A DNA stretch of 64,000 nt from Bartonella bacilliformis KC583 (GTDB lineage: Bacteria > Pseudomonadota > Alphaproteobacteria > Rhizobiales > Rhizobiaceae). Within the stretch, counting starts at the first letter, position 1, and every line of letters begins with the position of its first letter. This document shows, piece after piece, positions 1 through 9,132 of the stretch. The notes under the pieces were generated by a model that had not been told where the DNA came from, did not search any database, and was given only the letters and a program-made list of their open reading frames with translations. The position numbers and the translations under genes were made by a program. The stretch lies in assembly GCF_000015445.1 (NCBI RefSeq), contig NC_008783.1:627001-691000 (forward strand). Reading direction: 5' to 3'.

Positions 1-644
1 TCTTTGGTAATTTCAACACATACAGGTGAATGTAAAAATTGCTCTGTTAATTTTATAATTTCTGGTGCCATTGTTGCTGAGAAGAACAATGTCTGGCGCG
101 TAAAGGGCGTCAATTTACAGATACGTTCAATATCAGGGATAAAGCCCATATCCAACATACGATCAGCTTCGTCGATAACAAGAATTTCAACACCCATTAA
201 GAGTAATGTGCCACGCTCAAAATGGTCAAGAAGCCGCCCTGGTGTAGCGATAAGAACATCAGCGCCTCGTTCAAGTTTGCGGTCTTGATGGTCAAAAGAA
301 ACACCACCAATTAAAAGAGCGACATTTAAACGGTGATTTATGCCGTATTTATCAAAATTTTCCTTAACTTGAGCCGCAAGCTCTCGTGTTGGTTCTAGTA
401 TGAGAGTACGGGGCATTCTAGCTTTTGCACGGCCTTTTTCAAGTAATGTAAGCATAGGAAGAACAAATGAAGCGGTTTTACCAGTACCTGTTTGAGCAAT
501 TCCTAAAACGTCTTTGTGTTGAAGCACATGAGGAATCGTCTCGCTCTGAATAGGGGTTGGAGCCGTATATCCTGCTAATTGAACAGCTTTAATAACCTTT
601 GCAGAGAGGCCTAAATTGTCAAAATTGTTTAAAGGTGGTGTCAT
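1..644 (-). CDS. DEAD-box RNA helicase, RhlE-like (partial, 3' end outside window)
   Basis: ATP-dependent RNA helicase of the DEAD-box family; these unwind RNA duplexes during ribosome assembly, mRNA decay or cold adaptation. The minus strand reads from an ATG at 644 to the window edge without a stop (about 214 residues). Seen in order: a Q motif (PTPIQ), Walker A AQTGTGKT, the DEAD box in a VIDEADRMLDMGF context, and the SAT motif FFSATMAP. This is helicase domain 1; domain 2 and the C-terminal tail lie outside the window. The order of motifs and the short N-terminus fit the RhlE subgroup, but without the tail the subgroup is an inference. It lies 152 bp downstream of nadK on the same strand. 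Confidence 0.9.
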   Translation of the reverse strand, partial: MTPPLNNFDNLGLSAKVIKAVQLAGYTAPTPIQSETIPHVLQHKDVLGIAQTGTGKTASFVLPMLTLLEKGRAKARMPRTLILEPTRELAAQVKENFDKYGINHRLNVALLIGGVSFDHQDRKLERGADVLIATPGRLLDHFERGTLLLMGVEILVIDEADRMLDMGFIPDIERICKLTPFTRQTLFFSATMAPEIIKLTEQFLHSPVCVEITK

Positions 645-796
645 TTCTTCTATCGATTACTCTTCTGAATTTTAGTTTCATTAGCTAATACAACAAAGCT
701 CAACCATTTCATATCATCGAGGATGGGGTAAGGTGGATTGATAAAAAAGTCAACTATAACTGTTTTATCTATATATAGATAGAATGATAAAAATAA

Positions 797-1570
797 TTAA
801 TAGCGAAATTGTTCTGATAAAATGCGCTCATCCCATGAATGGTTAGGATCAAAAAGTATAGAGACTGTTATGTCTGTAGCAGATGAAATAGTAACTGAGT
901 GAACAGATTTGACTTCAACATTGTCAGCAGCAGCATTCACAGGGCGTTTATCAAATTCGAGCATATCAAAGCGTACTGTCGCTGTATCAGGGAGTAATGC
1001 GCCACGCCAGTATCGTGGACGAAAAGGGCTGACAGGGGTAAGCGCCATAAGAGGAGCCATGAGAGGTAAAATAGGACCTTGTACTGATAAATTGTATGCA
1101 GTGGATCCTGCTGGTGTAGCAACAAGGATGCCATCACAACTTAATTGTTCAATGCGTACTTTATCATCAACACTGATACGAATTTTAGCAGCTTGATAGG
1201 ACTGACGGAATAAGGATACTTCGTTAATTGCAAGTGCTTCAATATGCTCTTTACATTCTGATTTTGCAATCATGCGTAGGGGATGAATGTTTTTTTTATG
1301 TGCTGCAGCAATACGATTTGGCAATTTTTTTTCATGAAACTTATTCATAAGAAACCCTACTGAACCTCGATTCATACCATAAATAGGTTTTTGGGTATTC
1401 ATAACATTTCTCACTGTTTGTAACATTGTTCCATCGCCACCAATTGCAACAATTATATCAGTTTCTTCAAGAGAAGAGTGACCATAGATAGAAATTAATT
1501 TATTAGTGGCTTTGATAGCCTCTTCAGTTTCAGAAGAAATGAAATGAAAGCGACTGGGTAATGGAGTCAT
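797..1570 (-). CDS. nadK: NAD kinase
   Basis: Phosphorylates NAD to NADP using ATP or polyphosphate; the only route to NADP in most bacteria. 257 residues, normal for the compact alphaproteobacterial enzyme. The diagnostic GGDGT motif is at residues 44-48, an NE motif at about 116-117, and the glycine-rich GSTAYN motif at about 155-160, followed by the conserved PFRPR stretch. The start ATG (MTPLPSRFHF) fits the family's short N-terminus. No partner gene is nearby: the helicase gene follows at 152 bp, and tRNA-Arg lies upstream on the other strand. Identification is firm. Confidence 0.95.
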   Translation of the reverse strand: MTPLPSRFHFISSETEEAIKATNKLISIYGHSSLEETDIIVAIGGDGTMLQTVRNVMNTQKPIYGMNRGSVGFLMNKFHEKKLPNRIAAAHKKNIHPLRMIAKSECKEHIEALAINEVSLFRQSYQAAKIRISVDDKVRIEQLSCDGILVATPAGSTAYNLSVQGPILPLMAPLMALTPVSPFRPRYWRGALLPDTATVRFDMLEFDKRPVNAAADNVEVKSVHSVTISSATDITVSILFDPNHSWDERILSEQFRY

Positions 1571-1818
1571 TAAAAATTATCCTGATATTCACGACCTATT
1601 TTAAAAATTTAAAAGCTTTATATAAGGGCTATTTTTTCAAAAAGAAGAATTTTATAAATTAATCTGTTTAAAGAAAAAGTATTTTGGTTAAAAAGAGTTC
1701 ATAATTGTATGAACAAGTATTCCTTTTACAATTTTTGGTCAGAATGACAATTCATCATTGAAGCTGGGAGCATGATCAGTTAATAAAAAGTCTAAAGCTG
1801 ATTTAATCATAATTTTAA

Positions 1819-1895
<77 letters not shown>

Positions 1896-2271
1896 AATTT
1901 TCAATTTATTTTTATATAGACGATATTTAGAGAACTATTTTTACCTTTTGTAAAAAAAAATCAGCAATAATTCAGGTCTTTAACATTTTAAAGAATCACT
2001 TTGTCTATGGCGTTCTCTTAGTATTTTAGCTCCTTTATTAAGATATTTAAAAAGACGAAAAGTTTCTATGGTTGCTCGAAGAAGATTTTAATAAACTGCC
2101 TTACGAGATATGAGTAATAAACTGGGAGGATTCAGGTAAAGAGCGAACATATTTCAAATAAATCTTAAAAAACTCGCGAAGGTCAAGTTAGAAAATTATA
2201 TCCTTTTCCTTGATCATGCTGCTCTTTATCTTAAGAAAGATCAAAAAATATCAAGTATTACAAAAATCGAA
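1896..2271. other. Non-coding gap between tRNA-Arg and tRNA-Val
   Basis: About 375 bp of AT-rich sequence without a convincing gene. A short open stretch at about 2178-2284 (plus strand) could be translated, but it has no start with a ribosome site and no recognisable family. It may be the remnant of a lost gene, which is a guess. Confidence 0.5.
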
Positions 2272-2346
2272 TGGTGGGCGTGACAGGGATTGAACCTGTG
2301 ACCTCTACGATGTCAACGTAGTGCTCTCCCGCTGAGCTACACGCCC
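2272..2346 (-). tRNA. tRNA-Val (GAC)
   Basis: 75 nt on the minus strand with encoded CCA. Acceptor GGGCGTG pairs with CACGCCC. The anticodon stem CTACG/CGTAG holds the loop TTGACAT, anticodon GAC. T-arm TTCAATC is normal. Confidence 0.97.
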
Positions 2347-2440
2347 ATCAATGATGTGCATACAGCATATAGAATTCTAAAGGTCAATGCCTGATTTCAT
2401 TTTTTATTTGATCAAGTATGGATAATTTAATAGGCTCACT

Positions 2441-2803
2441 TTAAGCAGCTATAAGTATTTTCCCAATTTCATTAACTAATTCGCGTAAATGAAATGGTTT
2501 AGAAAGCACTTTAGCATCAGGAAGAGTATCATTATTTGAATTTAATGCAACTGCTGCAAAGCCTGTAATAAACATAACACGCAAATCAGGGTCAATTTCG
2601 GTAGCACGTCGTGCAAGCTCAATTCCATCCATTTCTGGCATTACAATATCAGTCAGCAAAAGAGAAAATGGCTTTTCTTGTAAACATTCATATGCACTAG
2701 CACCATTATCGAAATCAACAACTTCATAGCCTGCACGTTCCAACGCTTTTACTAGAAAGCGGCGCATATCGTTATCATCTTCCGCTAGCAAAATTCGTTT
2801 CAT
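2441..2803 (-). CDS. cpdR: Single-domain response regulator CpdR
   Basis: A stand-alone receiver domain. In Alphaproteobacteria CpdR is phosphorylated through the CckA-ChpT relay; unphosphorylated CpdR takes ClpXP to the pole and primes proteolysis of cell-cycle factors. From the ATG at 2803 it has 120 residues: acidic pocket D9/D10, phospho-acceptor D52 in LLLTDIVMPEMDG, a switch threonine in FITG, and the lysine in LSKPF. There is no output domain. A TTG start four codons upstream (2815) is possible, but the family starts MKRILLAEDD and the upstream GGAG lies too close to that TTG. The SD for the ATG is poor, so the start is chosen by family. It stands alone, flanked by tRNA-Val and a long gap. 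Confidence 0.92.
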   Translation of the reverse strand: MKRILLAEDDNDMRRFLVKALERAGYEVVDFDNGASAYECLQEKPFSLLLTDIVMPEMDGIELARRATEIDPDLRVMFITGFAAVALNSNNDTLPDAKVLSKPFHLRELVNEIGKILIAA

Positions 2804-2815
2804 GACTATATCCAA

Positions 2816-3399
2816 TTGCTCCGTATATCAGAGTTTTTTTATATATTAACGTTATACATCATAGATGTATTTATAAAAAAAAATTATAAAATACTTATAA
2901 TGAAAATGAGTAGAAAAATGGTTAATTCTCACATCTATGCAAATATACGAATATTATTTTCGTAATTGAGTTCAATAAAGATGTGCGTAATGCTTTGAAA
3001 ATAGGGATCAGAATTGAATATTTTGAGCTTTTTTGTCATTCCAAATTTGAAAAAGTTTTAAGTTTTTATCATGTGATTAAATTGTGGATTTGTTAAAAGA
3101 TTTTATATTATTTGACTATGAATAATTAAATGCAGTCTAAAAATTATTTTCAATAAAGATGTATCATCGCAAAAGGAATTTTGTGATTGGTGGCTATTAA
3201 AATTCGCTGCTATGAACATTTAGAAGAGAAGAATTTCGTCTTTAGAGTGAAGAGATATCTATAATTAATATCTCTGACGTATATTTTACAAGTTAGTTCA
3301 ATCTCAAAAAAGAACTTATATTCATCATAAAAGTGATCAAGGATTAGGAAACAAACCTCTTATTTTATATTTTCTTATATATTAAAATACAAAAAAGAG
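2816..3399. other. AT-rich non-coding gap upstream of the heat-shock gene
   Basis: About 580 bp between the divergent cpdR and hsp20 genes. It is very AT-rich, with no open frame having a usable start and no RNA structure I can support. It must contain the cpdR promoter, which I cannot place. Confidence 0.5.
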
Positions 3400-3427
3400 T
3401 TGAAATAGGAAAGATTAATTACCAGAT
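3400..3427 (+). promoter_or_regulatory. Possible RpoH (sigma-32) promoter for hsp20
   Basis: TTGAAA at 3400-3405 and CCAGAT at 3422-3427 with a 16-bp spacer resemble the alphaproteobacterial heat-shock promoter (CTTG...CCnnAT). The position, just before the thermometer-like leader, fits. The match is loose, so this is a suggestion only. Confidence 0.35.
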
Positions 3428-3434
3428 AAATACT

Positions 3435-3533
3435 ACGGTTGCCATGATGGGACCGTTAGTTTTCTAAGCAGGCCTGCCATTCGGAGGCTGCGTAGATCGA
3501 TTATAGATTATAGCTGCTCTAAAGGAGGGCAAT
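3435..3533 (+). promoter_or_regulatory. ROSE-like RNA thermometer in the hsp20 leader
   Basis: The leader folds as a chain of hairpins typical of ROSE elements, which block translation of small heat-shock genes at low temperature in rhizobia. Hairpin A: ACGGT 3435-3439 with ACCGT 3452-3456. Hairpin B: GCAG(g)CCT 3468-3475 with AGGCTGC 3485-3491, one bulge. Terminal hairpin: GCTGCTC at 3513-3519 faces the Shine-Dalgarno AAAGGAGGG at 3521-3529, matching the ROSE core in which a UYGCU-like stretch pairs with the SD through weak pairs including G-G. I see the pairings; the ROSE identity is inferred from them and from the downstream Hsp20 gene. Confidence 0.6.
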
Positions 3534-3536
3534 ATT

Positions 3537-4001
3537 ATGCGCCAAGTAGATTTTTCACCCTTTTATCGTTCAACTGTAGGATTTGATCATCTTTTTAATT
3601 GGTTTGATTCCAGAGTACAGCCAAATGATGTTTCTTCTTATCCACCGTATAATATTGAGCGTTTAAGTGAGGATTCATATCGGATTTCTATGGCTGTTGC
3701 TGGTTTTTCTTTAAATGAAATAGATATTGAAATACATTGTAATCAGCTAACCATTAAAGGTGAAAAAATGCTTGAAAATGAAGATGATGGACGAGAATTT
3801 CTTTATCGAGGCATTGCTTCACGTGCTTTTGAACGGCGTTTTCATTTGGCTGATCATGTTAAAGTCATTGGAGCGGAATTAAGCGATGGGCTTTTGCATA
3901 TTCAACTCAAAAGAGAAATGCCAGCTGAATTAAAACCAAAGAAGATCGCTATACAGGCATCATCCTCTATTGCTAAAAACAGTTTAGATAAAACAGTTTA
4001 A
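3537..4001 (+). CDS. Small heat-shock protein (Hsp20/IbpA family)
   Basis: ATP-independent holdase that binds unfolding proteins and keeps them for refolding by DnaK/ClpB. 154 residues, a normal length. The alpha-crystallin domain spans about residues 38-135: it begins at NIERLSEDSYRISMAVAGF, has the charged segment around RGIASRAFERRFHLADHV, and the late GLLHIQLKRE strand. A short N-terminal arm (FSPFYRSTVGFDHLFN) and a polar tail flank it; the arm resembles IbpA-type proteins. The start ATG has a strong SD (AAAGGAGG, 3521-3528) that is itself sequestered in the ROSE-like hairpin. A terminator follows at 4046, so the gene is monocistronic. Confidence 0.93.
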   Translation: MRQVDFSPFYRSTVGFDHLFNWFDSRVQPNDVSSYPPYNIERLSEDSYRISMAVAGFSLNEIDIEIHCNQLTIKGEKMLENEDDGREFLYRGIASRAFERRFHLADHVKVIGAELSDGLLHIQLKREMPAELKPKKIAIQASSSIAKNSLDKTV

Positions 4002-4045
4002 AAATTGGAATTACTGAATAATTGTCTCTTTCTAAGATTTTTAAT

Positions 4046-4072
4046 ACGCGGGGCAAAAGTCTCGCGTTTTTT
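4046..4072 (+). terminator. Rho-independent terminator after hsp20
   Basis: Stem ACGCGGG (4046-4052) with CTCGCGT (4061-4067), one G-T pair, 8-nt loop, followed by a run of six T (4067-4072). It lies 45 bp after the hsp20 stop. Confidence 0.8.
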
Positions 4073-4216
4073 AATATTTCTCATTGAAAGAAAATTATTT
4101 ACGTAAAAAATAGCTATAAACTGTTTTGTGGTAATCAGGAGAGGATAGCCTGAAAATAATAAAATATTTAACGATCGGTTTATTTTCTATAGTTTGATGT
4201 AATAATTTAAGAAAAA

Positions 4217-4293
<77 letters not shown>

Positions 4294-4802
4294 AATAGTT
4301 CAGAACGACTAAACGACTGTTTCTTTAAAGGCAAGAGAAAAATAAATCGAATAAAATCGCTAAAATATTTTCTTTTCTATTTTTGAAAAACAAAAAAGGA
4401 TTTGTATTTTAGTCTTTTTTGATTGAATTAAGGTAAGTTAGTCAAATTTTAATCTCAAGCGATTGTTAATTGCATAAATTTTATATTTTTATTAATTATT
4501 TAAATTTTGTAATTTTAGATTAATTAATTTTACTATTATATTGATAACATAAAGAAAAATAAAATATTTTTATTCATTTATCGATGATTTTTTAAAGAAT
4601 AGACTTGTATTGTCAATATAGTGATGAGAATATGCTGTAAAAATCTGTAATTAATGCATTTCTATAATCCAATATATTCGTGTTTTATAAAAGGAAAAAT
4701 AAAAATATTCGATTTATACTTGTTATTTTATTTTTAATGTAGAGAATGAATGGAATCTCGTTACAAATTCATTGAGAATGTTTATTTTGCAAGAGAAGAG
4801 GA
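4294..4802. other. AT-rich non-coding gap
   Basis: About 510 bp, extremely rich in A and T, with no coding frame, tRNA or clear hairpin. It should hold the promoter of the downstream Fe-S carrier gene, but I cannot place one with confidence. Confidence 0.5.
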
Positions 4803-5165
4803 ATGATGAGCCGTTGTTTAGTAATAAGTTTGACAGAAGCCGCAATAAATCGAGTCAAAAATATTATGGAGACAAAAGATGCTCATGGTATTCTTATCGG
4901 TGTTAAAAAGGGGGGGTGCGCAGGGATGGAATATACAATTACCCTTGTAAAAGAAGAGGTACGTGATACGAGTGCGGATATTGTTGAAATTAATGGTGCT
5001 CGCGTTTTTATCGCACGCGATGCGGTATTATTTTTATTAGGAACGCAGCTTGATTATGAAGAGACAGCGTTGCGTTCTGGCTTTATATTTAATAATCCTA
5101 ATCAAATTTCAGCATGCGGGTGTGGTGAATCAGTAGAAATTCGTCCTATTTCACAAAACAGTTAA
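4803..5165 (+). CDS. A-type Fe-S cluster carrier (HesB/IscA/SufA family)
   Basis: Carries nascent Fe-S clusters from a scaffold to target proteins. 120 residues in the HesB/IscA fold. The three conserved cysteines are visible: one in KKGGCAGMEY (about residue 39) and two in the C-terminal ACGCGESV motif. The start is one of two adjacent ATGs (4803 or 4806) behind an AGAAGAGGA ribosome site. In relatives sufA closes the suf operon; here the gene stands alone, with no suf genes on either side, so whether it is SufA or ErpA cannot be decided from context. Confidence 0.92.
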   Translation: MMSRCLVISLTEAAINRVKNIMETKDAHGILIGVKKGGCAGMEYTITLVKEEVRDTSADIVEINGARVFIARDAVLFLLGTQLDYEETALRSGFIFNNPNQISACGCGESVEIRPISQNS

Positions 5166-5256
5166 ATGAAGCTCATTAAGTTTGAGAGAAGCTTCGCTTT
5201 TGCAAAATATTTTTTGGTATCAATATTTTGCTTTTTCTGTAATTGCTAAGCGTAAG

Positions 5257-6189
5257 TTATTCGTCCCAACGTTTATGAAACCACATCCATTGTTCAGGGT
5301 ATTCACACACCCAAGATTCGACGATATCATTTAGTTTTTGCACAGAAGCATTTATATCAACTTCGTTTTTCTCATTAAGTGGAAGTTCTATACGTTCATA
5401 TAATTCTAAACGATAGCGTCCTCCAGCTAAGCGAATACAACGTGCAGGATAAATGTCACATTCATATTGCCGAGCAAGTTTTATAATTAGAGGATTGGTT
5501 TTAACAGGGCGATCAAAAAATGTTCCAGAAATACCTCGACGGAATTTTTGATCAATAAGCATACCAACATTTTTTTCTTGTGCTAATTGTTCTGCTAATG
5601 CCAAAGCTGCACCGGCTTGGGATGGTACAAGATGCCCCATGGAAGTTTGTCGAGCTTTAAGAACTCGTTTTGCAATATAGGGGTTATTAGGTGGTCTAAA
5701 TAATACTGTGATATTAAGATCGAAACTCTGTGCACATACAGGAAGAAGTTCAAAATTTCCAGTATGAGCTGTGAAGAAAATATGTGGTTTTTTTTCATCT
5801 TTTAATCGTTGGAATATCTCAGCGCCAACGACTTCAACTACACTTAGTTGGTCGGCTTTGGGATCAAAATCAAAAATTTTATCAAGAAAAACATATTCAG
5901 CTAGAAGCCTCCCCATATTTTTCCACATTTCTATAGCTATTTTATGGAGTTCTTGTTCTGTTTTTTCTGGGTATGCAGCTTTAAGGTTTGCAAGTGCAAT
6001 TTGATGACGAGAAACAAGAGGACCGAGTATTGTTGCTAACCAAGAAAAAAAAGATAACCCAACTTTTGCAGGAAGATATCGTAGAACCGCTAAAAAACCG
6101 ATTAGTAGGTATGACCATAATAAATCAAAAGATTTTTTTATAATTATTTTAATATGATACATAAAAAGTTTAATATAAAACTTTATCAT
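5257..6189 (-). CDS. lpxXL: Lipid A very-long-chain acyltransferase LpxXL (LpxL/HtrB family)
   Basis: Membrane acyltransferase that moves the very-long-chain hydroxy fatty acid from AcpXL onto lipid A. 310 residues. An N-terminal hydrophobic anchor (about residues 24-52) is followed by the LPLAT domain with the catalytic histidine/acidic motif AHTGNFE (about 141-147), the FRPPNNP substrate motif (about 164-170) and the later DQKFRRGISG block. It closes the acpXL operon, 3 bp after the adh gene, which supports LpxXL rather than a general lauroyl transferase. Bartonella lipid A is known to carry 26:0/28:0 hydroxy acyl groups, in line with this role. Confidence 0.88.
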   Translation of the reverse strand: MIKFYIKLFMYHIKIIIKKSFDLLWSYLLIGFLAVLRYLPAKVGLSFFSWLATILGPLVSRHQIALANLKAAYPEKTEQELHKIAIEMWKNMGRLLAEYVFLDKIFDFDPKADQLSVVEVVGAEIFQRLKDEKKPHIFFTAHTGNFELLPVCAQSFDLNITVLFRPPNNPYIAKRVLKARQTSMGHLVPSQAGAALALAEQLAQEKNVGMLIDQKFRRGISGTFFDRPVKTNPLIIKLARQYECDIYPARCIRLAGGRYRLELYERIELPLNEKNEVDINASVQKLNDIVESWVCEYPEQWMWFHKRWDE

Positions 6190-6192
6190 AAT

Positions 6193-7221
6193 TTAATCGA
6201 TTTTGAGAATAATTTTACCAAAAACATCACGCTTTTCCATTCTTTTTAAAGCAACATCAATGTCATCAAAATGAACAATTGTATCAATAATAGGATGTAT
6301 AATTCCTTGTGCCATTTTTTGCATAGCATTTGCCATATTTTCCATACGACAGCCAAATGAACCAAATATTTTAAGTTGTTGCTGAAACAGTTGCATTAAA
6401 TTCATAGGAGCGGAAACACCAGAAGTAGAACCACAAGTCACCAAACGTGCTCCTTGTTTCATGCACAACATAGAACCTGCCCATGTATCAGCACCGACAT
6501 GTTCAAAAACAACGTCAACACCTTTTTTTTGAGTTAATTTACGGACTACACCTTCAAAGCGGTCTTTACGGTAATTAATAACATAATTTGCTCCAAGGGA
6601 TTGTGCTTTTGCAATCTTGTTATCGGAGCCCACAGTTGTAATAATTGTACATTTCATAGATTTTGCGATCTGAATAGCAGCTGAGCCAATACCAGAACCA
6701 CCAGCATGTATAAGAATTGTTTCTCCAATTTGTAATTTTGCATTGTCAAAAAGCATATGTTCTACGGTACCAAAGGTAACTGGAGCAACAGCTGCTTGTA
6801 TTTCATCACATTCTGAAGGTGCTGGCACGAGCAGACGTGCTGGAAGATTAATGAGTTCACAGGCAAATCCATCTAGGTGAAAACCATGTACACCTTTTAC
6901 ATGACTGCAGAGATTGTCATGCCCTTTATGACAAGCTTGACACAGACCACAGGTGTGAGCACCATAAATTGAGACGAGCTGTCCAAGTTGCAAATTATCA
7001 ACACCATTTCCCAGCTGAATAATTTCACCTGAAGCTTCTGCACCTATAGTGAGAGGCATTTTCCTTTTAGCAAAGGCCATACCACGCCATCCCCACACAT
7101 CGATATGGTTAAGAGCAACAGCTTTTATACGCACTGTTACTTCACCAGGGCTAGGAGGGGGTGGTAAGGCGATATGGGTTATTCCAACTTGGCGCTCATT
7201 AAATAATTGCAGTGCACGCAT
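6193..7221 (-). CDS. Zinc-type alcohol dehydrogenase of the VLCFA cluster (MDR family)
   Basis: Medium-chain dehydrogenase/reductase; in rhizobia this gene (often called adh2XL) sits in the acpXL cluster and is thought to act on very-long-chain fatty acid intermediates. About 342 residues. GroES-like N-terminal domain with a four-cysteine structural zinc motif (CGLCQACHKGHDNLC, about 92-106) and a Rossmann domain with GGSGIGSAAI. The ATG at 7221 (MRALQLF) is chosen over one two codons upstream because the AGGGG ribosome site then has a 6-nt spacing. It lies between fabF1XL and lpxXL, 3 bp from the latter, clearly in the same operon. The exact reaction is not proven. Confidence 0.85.
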   Translation of the reverse strand: MRALQLFNERQVGITHIALPPPPSPGEVTVRIKAVALNHIDVWGWRGMAFAKRKMPLTIGAEASGEIIQLGNGVDNLQLGQLVSIYGAHTCGLCQACHKGHDNLCSHVKGVHGFHLDGFACELINLPARLLVPAPSECDEIQAAVAPVTFGTVEHMLFDNAKLQIGETILIHAGGSGIGSAAIQIAKSMKCTIITTVGSDNKIAKAQSLGANYVINYRKDRFEGVVRKLTQKKGVDVVFEHVGADTWAGSMLCMKQGARLVTCGSTSGVSAPMNLMQLFQQQLKIFGSFGCRMENMANAMQKMAQGIIHPIIDTIVHFDDIDVALKRMEKRDVFGKIILKID

Positions 7222-7248
7222 TATCATCCCCTTTTATATGATAAAAAA

Positions 7249-8547
7249 TTAATTTTTTTTATGAAAAAATTTTTCTTTATAGGCGGTGATGACAAGACTA
7301 CTATTTTGACCACCAAAACCAAATGAATTGGACAAAATCGCATTCACACGAGTGTTACGGCTGTAGTTGGGAACAACATCTAAAGGGATAGCAGGATCAG
7401 GATCATCGTAATTGATTGTAGGAGGGAGAATTCCTGATTGGATGGTTAAAAGCGAAAAGACAGCTTCTATAGCGCCTGCAGCAGTTAATGTGTGCCCAAT
7501 CATTGATTTATTCGAAGAGACAGGAATATGTTTTAAAATATCACCAAATATTGCTGATAATGCCAGATATTCCATTTTTTCATTCTCGGGTGTTGAGGTG
7601 CCATGTGCGTTGATGTAATCAATTTCATTGATGGTCATTTTTGCGTCAGCTAAGGCTTTTCGCACTGCTTCAGTTGCTGGTGATGCATCAGGTTTTGAAC
7701 GAGTACGGTGAAAATCATCTGCTGTTTCTCCACAGCCAGCTAAAATGCCTAAAATTTTTGCTTTACGATTTAAAGCACTTTCTAGAGATTCAAGAACAAG
7801 AGTACCTGATCCTTCTGCCATGACAAAGCCATTTCGATCATGGCTAAAAGGTTTTGCGGCTTTTTCTGGGGGATCATTGTGGGTTGAAAGAGCTGATAAT
7901 AAAGAAAAGCGAATAAGGGATTCTGCTGAAACTGAACCATCTGTAGCAATTGTTAGTGCACGATCTGTTTCGCCCCGTCGAATAGCTTCAACACCTAATT
8001 GAATTGCTGTTGCTCCAGATGCACAGGCAGTTGAGAGTGTAATGGGGAGTTTTTTTGTGCCAAATTTTTCTTGAAGATTTTCTGCAATTGCTCCAAATTG
8101 AGTAGTTTCAAAAAGTTCTTTCTGGGGATTACGACTACAAATTTCAAGAAGATGCGCATAGGAAGGTTCAATGTTAAAGGTTTCTAATTGGTCAAGAGCG
8201 AAACGTGCTTTCCATTCAAGTTCAACAGGAGGTGCAGCTAAAAACAATGGTCCATCAAAATTTTTCTTGTCGAGACCTGATTGTTCTAAAGCCTCTTCTG
8301 CTGAAAGATAAGCTAATTTTTCAGAGAGAGCTGCAGCACCAATTGTACTTTCTTTAAGAAAATCAATTGTGCCTGCAATATGTGTATTTAATCCTTCAAC
8401 AGGAAAACGCGTTATTTTATGGATACCGCTAACGCCATTGATTAATTTTTGCCAATTTTCCTGCTTTCCTTGCCCTAGCGATGTTATAACTCCCGCTCCG
8501 GTTATTGCTACCAGTGGGCGTCCGAGATGGTCGTTATACTTCATCAT
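7249..8547 (-). CDS. Beta-ketoacyl-ACP synthase II-like FabF1XL
   Basis: Condensing enzyme expected to elongate acyl chains on AcpXL to the very-long-chain length. 432 residues, full length. The thiolase-fold catalytic set is complete: nucleophile in LSTACASGA (about residue 177), first His in NAHGTSTPENE (about 317) and second His in NKSMIGHTLTAAG (about 355), plus the C-terminal SNSFGFGGQN. It begins with two adjacent ATGs, so the start may shift by one codon. It is 15 bp downstream of the truncated fabF2XL and precedes adh. It is likely the only active condensing enzyme of this cluster. Confidence 0.9.
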   Translation of the reverse strand: MMKYNDHLGRPLVAITGAGVITSLGQGKQENWQKLINGVSGIHKITRFPVEGLNTHIAGTIDFLKESTIGAAALSEKLAYLSAEEALEQSGLDKKNFDGPLFLAAPPVELEWKARFALDQLETFNIEPSYAHLLEICSRNPQKELFETTQFGAIAENLQEKFGTKKLPITLSTACASGATAIQLGVEAIRRGETDRALTIATDGSVSAESLIRFSLLSALSTHNDPPEKAAKPFSHDRNGFVMAEGSGTLVLESLESALNRKAKILGILAGCGETADDFHRTRSKPDASPATEAVRKALADAKMTINEIDYINAHGTSTPENEKMEYLALSAIFGDILKHIPVSSNKSMIGHTLTAAGAIEAVFSLLTIQSGILPPTINYDDPDPAIPLDVVPNYSRNTRVNAILSNSFGFGGQNSSLVITAYKEKFFHKKN

Positions 8548-8562
8548 AGAGATACTCTCTCT

Positions 8563-9132
8563 TTAAACAGCGGTGAGGCGTGCCATACCTTCAGCTCTTT
8601 TTATACCAATTGTTGTGACAAATACTTCATGAACTTCTTTTAAAAATGACTTTTCATGAGTGCTTAGTGTTGGAAAGCTACTCTTTTTTTTGACAGCAAT
8701 AGCAGCCAATGCAAGTGCTAGAGGAAATTGCGCTTCCCGTAGATAACCAAACAATGTTGTAACACCACGGTAAGATATATTGGCATCATCGAGTATATTT
8801 TGTTCTATTTTTGTAATTTCATTAAATCCTGAAGCAGCTGAAATTGCAAAAGAAGATTGAGCCTTCATCATTTTTAGCATTTTAGAAATTGTATCTTTGA
8901 GTGGTTTCTTTTTTCTGTTTGTTTGATCCGTTTGTCGTTGATCGCTTCGTTTTGGAATTTGCTGATTCCAATCAACGCTGGTTAACTTATGAACAGTGTA
9001 AGGTGAAAAATTTATACAATCGAGATTTGGTGTAACCGTAGGATCATTCAATTTATTCCAATGATGATCAACTCCTTCACCCAAAGAGCTTATCAATCCT
9101 ATACCAGTAATAAATACAGCTTGATTTTGCAT
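8563..9132 (-). pseudogene. Internally deleted beta-ketoacyl synthase FabF2XL
   Basis: 189 residues where the rhizobial family has about 400. The first ~70 residues match the N-terminus of a ketoacyl synthase (VFITGIGLISSLGEG, then PYTVHKLTSVDW and KRSDQRQ). The last ~120 match the C-terminus (FAISAASG, YRGVTTLFGYLREAQFP, LALALAAIAV, VTTIGIKRAEGMA). The junction is near residues 68-76, in frame. The deleted middle holds the thiolase-fold core, so condensing activity is not expected. The frame stays open and operon spacing is kept (10 bp from acpXL, 15 bp to fabF1XL), so it may still be translated. Whether it is a dead relic or keeps a structural job is open. Confidence 0.8.

Noticed and set aside
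2178-2284. Open stretch before tRNA-Val that reads like a short helical peptide
   Set aside because: No start with a ribosome site, runs into the tRNA, no recognised family. Could be a relic but cannot be supported.
5166-5256. Inverted repeat GAAGCT/AGCTTC after the Fe-S carrier gene as a terminator
   Set aside because: The stem is AT-rich with a long loop and only a short T run; too weak to list as a terminator.
8563-9132. Frameshift explanation for the short FabF2XL
   Set aside because: The total space (570 bp) is too small for the missing middle in any frame; it is a real internal deletion, not a shift.
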